From positions 1-8,748 of the forward strand of contig DASSZM010000167.1 in assembly GCA_035702855.1 (NCBI GenBank): DNA of 8,748 bases, given 5' to 3'. The notes beneath the pieces are model-generated. The model had not been told where the DNA came from. It searched no databases and was given only the letters and a program-made list of their open reading frames with translations. Below, piece after piece: positions 1 through 5,527 of the stretch. Both the position numbers and the translations under genes were made by a program. Within the stretch, counting starts at the first letter, position 1. Every line of letters starts with the position of its first letter. The DNA comes from JAKAQB01 sp035702855 (GTDB lineage: Bacteria; Actinomycetota; Acidimicrobiia; Acidimicrobiales; Palsa-688).

Positions 1-84
1 ACGCACCAGCTCGGCCACGCCACAGCGTACCGAGCGGCACCGACGGCGCCCCCGGACCGCCCGGCGTTGGGGTACAAACGGGCG

Positions 85-918
85 ATGACCGCCGCCGACC
101 CGCTCACCGCCGAGGACGCCTTCGGGCCGGCCCCGGCCGGCGAGGACCCCCTGCTCGCCGACCTGGCCGCCGTGGCGCTGGCCGCTGCCGGCGCCGCCGG
201 CGCCTTCGCCGCCGAACGGCTCGGGACGCACCGCCGCGACGTGACGACCAAGTCCTCCGCCACCGACATGGTCTCCGAGGTGGACCGCGGGGCGGAGCGC
301 CTGATCGCCGACCTGCTGGCCGAGCGCCGCCCCGACGACGGCCTGCTCGGCGAGGAGGGGGCGGACCGGCCCGGCACCACCGGCGTGCGGTGGGTGGTCG
401 ACCCGCTCGACGGGACCACCAACTACCTCTTCGGCGTCCCCGCCTGGTCGGTGTCGGTGGCGGCCGAGCTCGACGGCGCGCCGGTCGTCGGCGTCGTGGT
501 CGACCCGTCCCGGGACGAGACCTGGGCGGCGGTGGCCGGACGCGGCGCCCGCTGCAACGGGACCGCGTGCCGGGTGGCCGAGGGACGCTCGACGACCGCC
601 ACCGCCCTGGTCGGCACCGGCTTCGGCTACGACCCGCAGCGGCGGGCGGCCCAGGCCGAGGTCCTGCGCACGGTGCTGCCGGCGGTGCGCGACATCCGCC
701 GGTTCGGCTCGGCGGCGCTCGACCTGTGCTGGGTCGCCGGCGGCCGCCTCGACGCCTTCTACGAGCTGGGCCTCAACGCCTGGGACGCGGCGGCGGGCAC
801 CGTCATCTGCCGGGAGGCGGGCGGGGTGGTCGACACCCTCGGCAGCGGCGTGCTCCTCGCCGCCACCGCGTCCCTCGCCGGGCCCCTGCGCGACCTGCTC
901 GGCTCGGCCGGGGCCTGA
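85..918 (+). CDS. Inositol monophosphatase family protein (SuhB-like)
   Basis: A Mg2+-dependent sugar or inositol phosphate phosphatase of the IMPase superfamily, presumably cytosolic. The 277-residue product shows all metal-site motifs: GEEG with Glu90, DPLDGTTN with Asp106 and Asp109, and WDAAAG with Asp234 near the C-terminus, equivalent to human IMPA1 Glu70, Asp90, Asp93 and Asp220. Length is normal for the family (about 260-280). The ATG at 85 is preferred over an in-frame TTG at 67: no Shine-Dalgarno sequence precedes either, but a TACAAA hexamer at 73-78 ends six bases before the ATG, which would suit a leaderless mRNA. An Ala-rich N-terminal stretch of about 45 residues precedes the conserved part. 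The gene converges on the phosphofructokinase gene. Substrate (inositol-1-phosphate, histidinol phosphate, fructose-1,6-bisphosphate or PAP) cannot be decided from motifs; the neighbouring PFK makes a sugar phosphate substrate possible, which is inference. Confidence 0.9.
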   Translation: MTAADPLTAEDAFGPAPAGEDPLLADLAAVALAAAGAAGAFAAERLGTHRRDVTTKSSATDMVSEVDRGAERLIADLLAERRPDDGLLGEEGADRPGTTGVRWVVDPLDGTTNYLFGVPAWSVSVAAELDGAPVVGVVVDPSRDETWAAVAGRGARCNGTACRVAEGRSTTATALVGTGFGYDPQRRAAQAEVLRTVLPAVRDIRRFGSAALDLCWVAGGRLDAFYELGLNAWDAAAGTVICREAGGVVDTLGSGVLLAATASLAGPLRDLLGSAGA

Positions 919-950
919 GCGCCGTCGGCCGCCGGGCCGCCGGCGCCGCC

Positions 951-984
951 GGGCCGCTGGGCCGCTGGGCCGCTCGGGGAGCGG
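951..984. repeat. Three tandem 8-bp repeats running into a hairpin between convergent genes
   Basis: The unit GGGCCGCT occurs three times without a gap (951-958, 959-966, 967-974). The last copy runs into a stem-loop with arms CCGCTC (970-975) and GAGCGG (979-984) and a GGG loop. It lies between the stop of the phosphatase gene (918) and the stop of the facing kinase gene (990), where a bidirectional transcription end would be expected. There is no T tract, so a classical intrinsic terminator is not shown. Confidence 0.5.
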
Positions 985-989
985 GGCGT

Positions 990-2021
990 TCAGGAGAAGA
1001 AGCTGCCGGCCACGTCGTGCAGGAGGTCGGGGTCGACGGTCTTCAGGGTGGTGACGGCGTCGCCGAGCGGGACCCGCACGATCCGGTCGGCGCGCAGGGC
1101 GACCATCTGGTCGTACGCCCCGTCGTGGACCGCCTCGATGGCGGCGATGCCGAAGCGGGTGGCGAGCACCCGGTCGTAGGCGGTCGGGGTCCCGCCCCGC
1201 TGGATGTGGCCGAGGATCGTCACGCGCGTCTCGAAGCCGGTGCGCCGCTCGATCTCGGGGGCGAGGACGTTGGCGATGCCGCCCAGGCGGGGATGGCCGA
1301 ACTGGTCGGTGGAGGCGGAGGCGACCTCCAGGGTCCCCGCCACCGGCACGGCCCCCTCGGCGACCACCACGATGGAGGCGTAGCGACCCTGGGCGTGGCG
1401 GGCCTTGAGGCTCTCGCAGACGGTGTCGATGTGGAACGGCTCCTCGGGCACGAGGATCTCGGCGGCCCCCCCGGCGATGCCGGCGTAGGTGGCGATCCAA
1501 CCGGCGTTGCGGCCCATCACCTCGCAGACGATGACCCGGTCGTGGGACTCGGCGGTGGTGTGGAGCCGGTCGATGGCCTCGGTGGCGATCTGCACGGCGG
1601 TGTGGAACCCGAAGGTCACCTCGGTGCCCGACAGGTCGTTGTCGATGGTCTTGGGCACGCCGACGACCCGGACGCCCTCGGCCGCCAGGTGGTGGGCGAC
1701 GCCCAGGGTGTCCTCACCCCCGATGGCGATGAGGGCGTCGACTTCCCGGGCCTCGAGGGTCCGCAGGACCCGGGCGACGCCGTCGTCGATCTTGTAGGGG
1801 TTGGTGCGCGAGGTGCCGAGGATGGTCCCCCCACGCGGGAGGATCCCCCGGCAGTGCTCGACGTCGAGCGGCTGGGTCCGGTCCTCGACCAGGCCCTTCC
1901 ACCCGTCGCGGAAGCCGACGAAGCCGTCGCCGTAGTGCACCTCGCCCTTGCGCACGACCGCCCGGATGACGGCGTTGAGGCCGGGGCAGTCGCCGCCCCC
2001 GGTCAGCATCCCGACTCGCAT
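990..2021 (-). CDS. pfkA: 6-phosphofructokinase, probably pyrophosphate-dependent
   Basis: Phosphorylates fructose 6-phosphate to fructose 1,6-bisphosphate in glycolysis, or runs the reverse reaction if PPi-linked. The 343-residue protein has the PFK-A fold motifs: GGDCPGLNAVIR (8-20), GGEDT (101-105), PKTIDNDL (123-130) with catalytic Asp127, MGRNAGWIA (169-177) and GHIQRGG (271-277). E. coli ATP-PFK has Gly104 and Gly124; Asp104 with Lys124, both seen here, is the established signature of PPi-dependent enzymes (as in the Amycolatopsis methanolica enzyme), while ATP-using actinobacterial relatives have Gly104. Start: the ATG at 2021 is preceded by a strong Shine-Dalgarno run, GGAGGAGGAG, so a leadered mRNA is expected. 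nrdR lies 80 bases upstream on the same strand; the two could be co-transcribed, though the gap is GC-rich and may fold. PPi preference is a strong inference from two residues. Confidence 0.93.
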   Translation of the reverse strand: MRVGMLTGGGDCPGLNAVIRAVVRKGEVHYGDGFVGFRDGWKGLVEDRTQPLDVEHCRGILPRGGTILGTSRTNPYKIDDGVARVLRTLEAREVDALIAIGGEDTLGVAHHLAAEGVRVVGVPKTIDNDLSGTEVTFGFHTAVQIATEAIDRLHTTAESHDRVIVCEVMGRNAGWIATYAGIAGGAAEILVPEEPFHIDTVCESLKARHAQGRYASIVVVAEGAVPVAGTLEVASASTDQFGHPRLGGIANVLAPEIERRTGFETRVTILGHIQRGGTPTAYDRVLATRFGIAAIEAVHDGAYDQMVALRADRIVRVPLGDAVTTLKTVDPDLLHDVAGSFFS

Positions 2022-2101
2022 GGCTCCTCCTCCTCGGGCCGGCTGAGGGGGACCCTACGCGCCCGCCCCGCCCGCCGGGGAGCCCGGGGCGGCCCGCCCG
2101 G

Positions 2102-2569
2102 TCAGGTGCCCTTGGGGGCGCTCCGCTTGATCAGCAGGCCGACCTCCCGCTCGAAGTCGCCGGCGCCGGTGAAGCCCTTGTAGACGCTGGCGAAGCGGAG
2201 GTAGGCGACGTCGTCGAGGTCCCGGAGGCGGGCGAGGACCGCACGCCCGACCCGCTCGGAGGTGACCTCGCTCCCCTCGAGGCGGAGCTCCTCCTCGATC
2301 TCGGCGGCGAGGCCCTCCCCGGCGGCGGCGACCGCCGGTCGGTTCTTGGCGGCCGCCCCGATCCCCTCCACCACCTTGCGCCGGTCGAACGGCTCCCGCT
2401 CCCCCGAGCGCTTCACGACCACGAACGGCACCTCCTCGAGCCGCTCGTAGGTGGTGAACCGCCGGCCGCAGTGCAGGCACTCCCGCCGGCGACGGATCGC
2501 CCCGCCGTCGTCGGCGGCGCGCGAGTCCACGACCTTGTCATCCATGGCCGAGCACTGCGGGCACCGCAT
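2102..2569 (-). CDS. nrdR: Transcriptional repressor NrdR
   Basis: Zn-finger/ATP-cone regulator that binds NrdR boxes and represses ribonucleotide reductase genes according to ATP/dATP level. The 155 residues begin MRCPQC and carry a zinc ribbon with Cys3, Cys6, Cys31 and Cys34, followed by the RRFTTYER segment and an ATP-cone domain from about residue 46 to 138 (VPFVVVKRSGEREPFDRRKV onward). Length and start match the family exactly. An in-frame GTG at 2650 would add 27 low-complexity residues before the invariant MRCP and is rejected. TACGCT on the minus strand (2582-2577) ends seven bases before the ATG, so a leaderless start is likely. The gene lies downstream of the LysM gene with a 101-base gap, the same order as Rv2719c-nrdR in mycobacteria. 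No ribonucleotide reductase gene is in the window, and I saw no clear NrdR box. Confidence 0.96.
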   Translation of the reverse strand: MRCPQCSAMDDKVVDSRAADDGGAIRRRRECLHCGRRFTTYERLEEVPFVVVKRSGEREPFDRRKVVEGIGAAAKNRPAVAAAGEGLAAEIEEELRLEGSEVTSERVGRAVLARLRDLDDVAYLRFASVYKGFTGAGDFEREVGLLIKRSAPKGT

Positions 2570-2576
2570 CGCGGTG

Positions 2577-2582
2577 AGCGTA
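2577..2582 (-). promoter_or_regulatory. Candidate -10 element for a leaderless nrdR transcript
   Basis: Read on the minus strand the hexamer is TACGCT, matching the actinobacterial TANNNT -10 pattern, with seven bases to the nrdR ATG and no Shine-Dalgarno sequence between. No convincing -35 box was seen 16-18 bases upstream. Confidence 0.4.
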
Positions 2583-2644
2583 GCGGTGGCCCCTCGGGTG
2601 CGATCGGCGCCCGCCGGCCCCGCGACGGGCGGTGGTGGCCGACC

Positions 2645-2671
2645 GCTCACGGGATGGAGGGCTCACGGGAT
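2645..2671. repeat. 11-bp direct repeat between the LysM gene and nrdR
   Basis: GCTCACGGGAT occurs at 2645-2655 and again at 2661-2671, start-to-start distance 16 bases. The second copy touches the last base of the LysM stop codon (2671-2673). The repeat lies upstream of the nrdR -10 candidate. Its role is unknown. Confidence 0.5.
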
Positions 2672-3084
2672 CAGGGGAGGACGAGCTGCTGGCCGACCTG
2701 CAGCGGCCGACCGTGCGTCTCGACCTCCAGGCGGTCGACGAAGGCGAGCAGCGGGGTGTGCGGCGGGTCGTGGGCGACGGCGATGGACCAGAGCGTCTGG
2801 CCCGGCCGGACGACGACGACCTGGGCCGCGATCGGGCGCATGGCCGGCCCGCCGGGAGCGCCGACCAGCGTCCGGACCCCGGCGAGGGCCAGCAGGGCGA
2901 CCGCCGCCAGCAGACCGGCGGCGACGATCCGGCGGCGTCGGTAGGTGGCCGCCGACTCCCGCCGGCGGCAGGCGGCGGGTGCACCCGCACGGCGGAGCGG
3001 GGCGGGCTCCGGGCGCGGAGTGCGGAGCGGCCGGAGCCGGTGGGGTACGACCTCGAATCGGGGGGGCACAGCGACGGCGACCAC
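2671..3084 (-). CDS. LysM-domain membrane protein, likely SOS-induced division inhibitor (ChiZ/DivS-like)
   Basis: The 137 residues comprise a basic, Pro/Arg-rich cytoplasmic N-terminus (1-52), one transmembrane segment (about 53-74) and a C-terminal LysM domain (about 90-137, with the RPGQTLWSIA and LQVGQQLVLP signatures) that would face the cell wall. It matches the architecture and position of Rv2719c (ChiZ) of Mycobacterium tuberculosis and of DivS beside lexA in Corynebacterium glutamicum, which are damage-induced and delay division. Start: a GTG at 3084 follows the strong Shine-Dalgarno GGAGGAGGA (3096-3088). Upstream is a promoter with a perfect TTGACA -35 box and two LexA-type operators, described separately. 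Membership of the SOS regulon is therefore well supported by sequence; inhibition of division is inferred from homologues. No catalytic hydrolase domain is visible besides LysM. Confidence 0.85.
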   Translation of the reverse strand: MVAVAVPPRFEVVPHRLRPLRTPRPEPAPLRRAGAPAACRRRESAATYRRRRIVAAGLLAAVALLALAGVRTLVGAPGGPAMRPIAAQVVVVRPGQTLWSIAVAHDPPHTPLLAFVDRLEVETHGRPLQVGQQLVLP

Positions 3085-3103
3085 GGATCCTCCTCCGAAG
3101 AAG

Positions 3104-3117
3104 CGAACGTGTGTTCG
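3104..3117. promoter_or_regulatory. LexA operator (SOS box) at the LysM gene start region
   Basis: CGAACGTGTGTTCG is a perfect match to the actinobacterial/Gram-positive LexA box core CGAAC-N4-GTTCG. It lies 20 bases upstream of the GTG start of the LysM gene and just downstream of its predicted transcription start (about 3119), where bound repressor would block RNA polymerase. Confidence 0.85.
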
Positions 3118-3125
3118 GTGGGACC

Positions 3126-3154
3126 ATCAGACCAAACACCCGTTCGATTGTCAA
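3126..3154 (-). promoter_or_regulatory. Promoter of the LysM gene
   Basis: On the minus strand a consensus -35 box TTGACA (3154-3149) is followed by a 17-base spacer (3148-3132) and a -10 box TCTGAT (3131-3126, four of six matches to TATAAT). The predicted transcription start is near 3119, giving a leader of about 35 bases with a strong Shine-Dalgarno sequence. A LexA box fills the spacer. Confidence 0.65.
3133..3146. promoter_or_regulatory. Second LexA operator, inside the LysM promoter spacer
   Basis: CAAACACCCGTTCG matches CGAAC-N4-GTTCG with one change, G to A in the left half. It sits wholly within the 17-base spacer between the -35 and -10 boxes, 29 bases (centre to centre) from the perfect box at 3104-3117. 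The same G-to-A change occurs in both halves of the lexA operator. Confidence 0.7.
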
Positions 3155-3192
3155 GGGTTCCGGTGCACGTCCCTGTCGCCGCCGCCCTCCGG

Positions 3193-3210
3193 GCCGCCGG
3201 TCCCGGCGGC
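3193..3210 (-). terminator. Strong hairpin after the receiver-like gene
   Basis: GCCGCCGG (3193-3200) and CCGGCGGC (3203-3210) form a very stable stem-loop, realistically seven pairs with a four-base loop. It begins 23 bases past the receiver-like stop codon on the minus strand and precedes the LysM promoter, so it could separate the two transcription units. No T tract follows. Confidence 0.4.
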
Positions 3211-3233
3211 AGGCCCCTCGGCCCGACAGGCCG

Positions 3234-3617
3234 TCAGCGCGAGAGGCCCAACGCCGCCAGGCGCTCCGGGAGCTCCTCGAGGACGTCCGGGCCCACCAGG
3301 TAGCCGGCGGCGCCCCTGGCGGCCGCCGCCGCCCGCAGGTAGGGCACGTCGGCGTGCGCCAGGATCACGGCGGCGACCGGCGGGGCGCGCCGGGCCAGTT
3401 GCTCGAGGGTGCCGTGCTCGAGGCCGGAGGTGCCGAGGTCGAGGAGGGCGAGGTCGTAGGGGGCGGCGAGCTCGGCGGCGGACCGCCCGTCCTCGAGCAG
3501 GGCCACCACCTCGAAGCGGGGGTCGTGGGCGAGGACCCAGCCGAGGACGCTGCGGAGGTGGGCCCACGGCTCGGCCACGACCACCCGGACCCGGGATGGG
3601 GGGAAGGCGCTGCTCAC
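3234..3617 (-). CDS. Stand-alone receiver-like protein with degenerate active site
   Basis: A 127-residue protein that reads as one CheY-like receiver domain without an output domain. Visible features: strand 1 VRVVVAEP (10-17), helix and strand 2 up to VVALLEDG (37-44), the phosphoacceptor loop LALLDLGTSG (56-65) with Asp60, strand 4 AAVILAHAD (82-90) and the terminal GAAGYLVGPD (102-111). Several conserved receiver residues are altered: the acidic pair after strand 1 is Ala15-Glu16, the Ser/Thr after strand 4 is Ala87, and the invariant Lys is replaced in the LVG segment. Phosphorylation is thus uncertain. Start: a GTG at 3617 puts nine residues before strand 1; a GTG at 3770 would extend it by 51 residues through the lexA promoter and operator and is unlikely. 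It is divergent from lexA, about 120 bases from the lexA operator, so LexA may control it. Function unknown. Confidence 0.7.
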   Translation of the reverse strand: MSSAFPPSRVRVVVAEPWAHLRSVLGWVLAHDPRFEVVALLEDGRSAAELAAPYDLALLDLGTSGLEHGTLEQLARRAPPVAAVILAHADVPYLRAAAAARGAAGYLVGPDVLEELPERLAALGLSR

Positions 3618-3740
3618 GCCCGCCAAGGTGGCGCGAACCGGCGCGATCCGGCGGAGGCGGGGGGCCCCGGCCGGGGGGTCGAAGGTCCCTTCCGCACCAT
3701 CTGGGCCACCGGCCCGCCGGGACACCGGCGCGAACGCGAC

Positions 3741-3754
3741 CAAACATATGTTTG
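3741..3754. promoter_or_regulatory. LexA operator of lexA (variant palindrome)
   Basis: CAAACATATGTTTG is a perfect 14-bp inverted repeat with the N4-spaced layout of the LexA box CGAAC-N4-GTTCG, but with A replacing G (and T replacing C) symmetrically in both half-sites. It overlaps the -35 box of the lexA promoter by three bases (3752-3754), consistent with autorepression. It could also serve the divergent receiver-like gene. Confidence 0.75.
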
Positions 3755-3780
3755 ATCGACCGCCCTGCACCGGCTACCGT
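3752..3780 (+). promoter_or_regulatory. lexA promoter, predicted leaderless
   Basis: A -35 box TTGATC (3752-3757), a 17-base spacer and a -10 box TACCGT (3775-3780) fit an actinobacterial housekeeping promoter. The predicted start site at about 3786-3789 coincides with an ATG at 3789, and no Shine-Dalgarno sequence is present, so the mRNA is probably leaderless. Confidence 0.7.
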
Positions 3781-3788
3781 CGATGACG

Positions 3789-4421
3789 ATGAGCGACACC
3801 GAGCTGACCGGGAAGCGGCGGGAGATCCTCGAGTTCATCGCCGCCCAGCTGCGCGAGCGTGGCTACCCACCGTCCGTGCGGGAGATCGGCGAGGCCGTGG
3901 GGCTCACCTCCTCCTCCACCGTCCACACCCACCTGCAGACCCTGCAGCGCCAGGGCTACCTGCGCCGCGACCCCACCAAGCCGCGGGCGATCGAGGTCCG
4001 CTACGACGCCAACTCCGGTGCCGCCATCGAGCGTCGCCCGGCCCGCCACGTGCCGCTCGTCGGCGATGTCGCCGCCGGCACCGACGTGCTCGCCCAGGAG
4101 CGGGTCGAGGAGCTCCTGCCCCTGCCCGAGGACTTCACCGGCGACGGGCAGCTGTTCATGCTCCGGGTGCGCGGCGACTCGATGATCGACGCCGGCATCC
4201 TCGACGGCGACTTCGTCGTGGTCCGCCAGCAGGACACCGCCGACAAGGGCGACACCGTCGTCGCCGGCATCCCGGGGGACGAGGCCACCGTCAAGACCTT
4301 CGGCCGGCGCAACGGCAAGGTCGTCCTGATCCCGCACAACCCCACCATGGAGCCGATCGTCCTGGACCCCGAGGACGTCCACCTCTACGGCAAGGTCGTC
4401 ACCGTCCTCCGCCGTCTCTGA
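3789..4421 (+). CDS. lexA: SOS repressor LexA
   Basis: Represses DNA-damage genes and is inactivated by RecA-stimulated self-cleavage. Numbered from this start, the 210-residue protein has an N-terminal winged HTH (about 5-70; recognition region GLTSSSTVHTHLQTL and wing RRDPTKPRAIEV), the cleavage site Ala96-Gly97 in VAAGTD, catalytic Ser131 in GDSMIDAGI and Lys169 in EATVKTF, that is, a complete S24 peptidase dyad. An in-frame ATG six bases upstream (3783) would add two residues; 3789 is chosen because the -10 box TACCGT ends at 3780, which places the transcript start at or next to this ATG. A palindromic operator overlaps the -35 box, so autoregulation is expected. Its recognition helix, with SSSTVH, is closer to the Bacillus form than to the TSSVAHQ form I recall from mycobacteria (from memory), which may relate to the altered operators. 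It converges on dapE. Confidence 0.96.
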   Translation: MSDTELTGKRREILEFIAAQLRERGYPPSVREIGEAVGLTSSSTVHTHLQTLQRQGYLRRDPTKPRAIEVRYDANSGAAIERRPARHVPLVGDVAAGTDVLAQERVEELLPLPEDFTGDGQLFMLRVRGDSMIDAGILDGDFVVVRQQDTADKGDTVVAGIPGDEATVKTFGRRNGKVVLIPHNPTMEPIVLDPEDVHLYGKVVTVLRRL

Positions 4422-4424
4422 TCG

Positions 4425-4458
4425 CCCCCCGGCGCCCGGAATCGCCGGCCGTCGGGGG
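4425..4458. terminator. Candidate bidirectional terminator between lexA and dapE
   Basis: CCCCC (4425-4429) plus CGGC (4430-4433) can pair with GCCG (4448-4451) plus GGGGG (4454-4458), leaving a two-base TC bulge and a 14-base loop. It occupies almost the whole 38-base gap between the convergent stops at 4421 and 4460. There is no T tract on either strand, so this is suggested by position and pairing only. Confidence 0.4.
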
Positions 4459-4459
4459 C

Positions 4460-5527
4460 TCAGGCCGGCCCGTAGAGCACGGCGCGCAGCACCCGGTGGA
4501 CCGCCTCGAGGTCGGACCGGGTGACCCGCTCCTCGGCGGTGTGGGCCAGCTCCGGATCCCCGGGCCCGAAGTTGGCCGCCGGGACGCCGCGCTCGGTGAA
4601 GAAGGCCACGTCGGTCCAGCCGAGCTTCGCCCGCGGCGGGGAGCCGGTGGCGGCGACCAGCCGGGCGAGGAGGGGCTCGCCCAGGTTGGGCGGGGCACCC
4701 GGTGCGGCGTCGGTCACCGCGGCGGTGTCACCCCTGCCGGCATCGAGCACCGGGGCGAGGTACGCCAGGAGGGCAGCGGACGCCTGCTCCACGTCCCGAT
4801 CCGGGCTGAACCTGTGGTTGAGGGTGAGTGTTGCCCGGTCCGGGACGACGTTGCCGGCCACGCCCGCCTCGACCCGGACGGCCTGGAGGGCCTCCCGGTA
4901 GGTGCACCCGTCGAGCACCGGGCAGCGCTCCGGCCAGGCGGCGACGCGCTCGAGCACGGGCCCCAGGCGGTGGACGGCGTTGACGCCGCGCCAGGGGCGG
5001 GCGGTGTGCGCCCGAGCACCGGCGACGGTCACGACGAGGGCGAGCGAGCCCTGGCAGCCGGCCTCGACCACGGCGCCGGTCGGCTCGCCGAGGACCGCCA
5101 CGTCCCCCGCCAGCAACCGCGGGTCGGCGGCCTCGATCTGCAGCAGCCCGTTGTGCTCGCGGGCGATCTCCTCGGCCACGTAGAACGCGAGGGTCAGCTC
5201 CACCGGCGGCGGGTCGGCCTCGGCCGCCAGGCCGAGCATCACCGCCAGGCCGCCCTTCATGTCCGCCGAGCCGAGTCCCCAGAGCGTGTCGCCGTCGAGG
5301 CGCGGCCGGGCGTTGCCATTGGGCGGGACGGTGTCGAGGTGGCCGGCGAGCACCACCCGTCGGCCGTCGCCGCGCGTGCGGGCCACCACGTTGTCGCCGA
5401 CGCGGGTCACCTCCAGCCATGGCGTGGCCGCCAGCTGCCGCTCGACCCGGTCGGCCAGCGCGGTCTCGTCGCGGCTGACCGAGGGCACCGCCACCAGCTC
5501 GGCGGTCTGCTCGAGGAGGTCGCTCAC
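4460..5527 (-). CDS. dapE: Succinyl-diaminopimelate desuccinylase
   Basis: Zn-dependent M20A amidohydrolase that hydrolyses N-succinyl-LL-diaminopimelate to LL-diaminopimelate and succinate in the lysine and peptidoglycan pathway. The 355-residue protein has the complete metal and catalytic set: GHLDT with His63 and Asp65, SADMKGG with Asp89, the AEE motif with catalytic Glu119 and metal ligand Glu120, GEPTG with Glu148, and LAHTAEE near the C-terminus with His329. NFGPGDPELAHT and the overall length match the actinobacterial DapE type. Start: the GTG at 5527 overlaps the P450 stop in GTGA (four shared bases), which implies translational coupling; the open frame continues upstream inside the P450 gene, but that part is a shadow. 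A related M20 deacylase is the main alternative. An operon with a P450 is unusual for this gene. Confidence 0.9.
   Translation of the reverse strand: MSDLLEQTAELVAVPSVSRDETALADRVERQLAATPWLEVTRVGDNVVARTRGDGRRVVLAGHLDTVPPNGNARPRLDGDTLWGLGSADMKGGLAVMLGLAAEADPPPVELTLAFYVAEEIAREHNGLLQIEAADPRLLAGDVAVLGEPTGAVVEAGCQGSLALVVTVAGARAHTARPWRGVNAVHRLGPVLERVAAWPERCPVLDGCTYREALQAVRVEAGVAGNVVPDRATLTLNHRFSPDRDVEQASAALLAYLAPVLDAGRGDTAAVTDAAPGAPPNLGEPLLARLVAATGSPPRAKLGWTDVAFFTERGVPAANFGPGDPELAHTAEERVTRSDLEAVHRVLRAVLYGPA

Noticed and set aside
2022..2101. Terminator between nrdR and the phosphofructokinase gene
   Set aside because: The gap is rich in G and C runs that can pair imperfectly in several ways, but no single clean stem or T tract stands out.
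390..2183. A 597-codon open frame on the plus strand
   Set aside because: It overlaps the phosphatase gene out of frame and the phosphofructokinase gene antisense, with no recognisable domain.
2570..2650. NrdR starting at GTG 2650
   Set aside because: NrdR proteins begin MRCPxC; the extra residues are Pro/Arg/Ala-rich and the -10 candidate lies within them.
3631..3645. Possible further SOS half-site CGAAC near 3634 (and another at 3731-3735)
   Set aside because: Neither has a matching GTTCG four bases later, so they are not LexA boxes by themselves.
3618..3770. Longer receiver-like protein starting at GTG 3770
   Set aside because: It would put the coding start inside the lexA core promoter and translate through the operator; the added residues show no domain.
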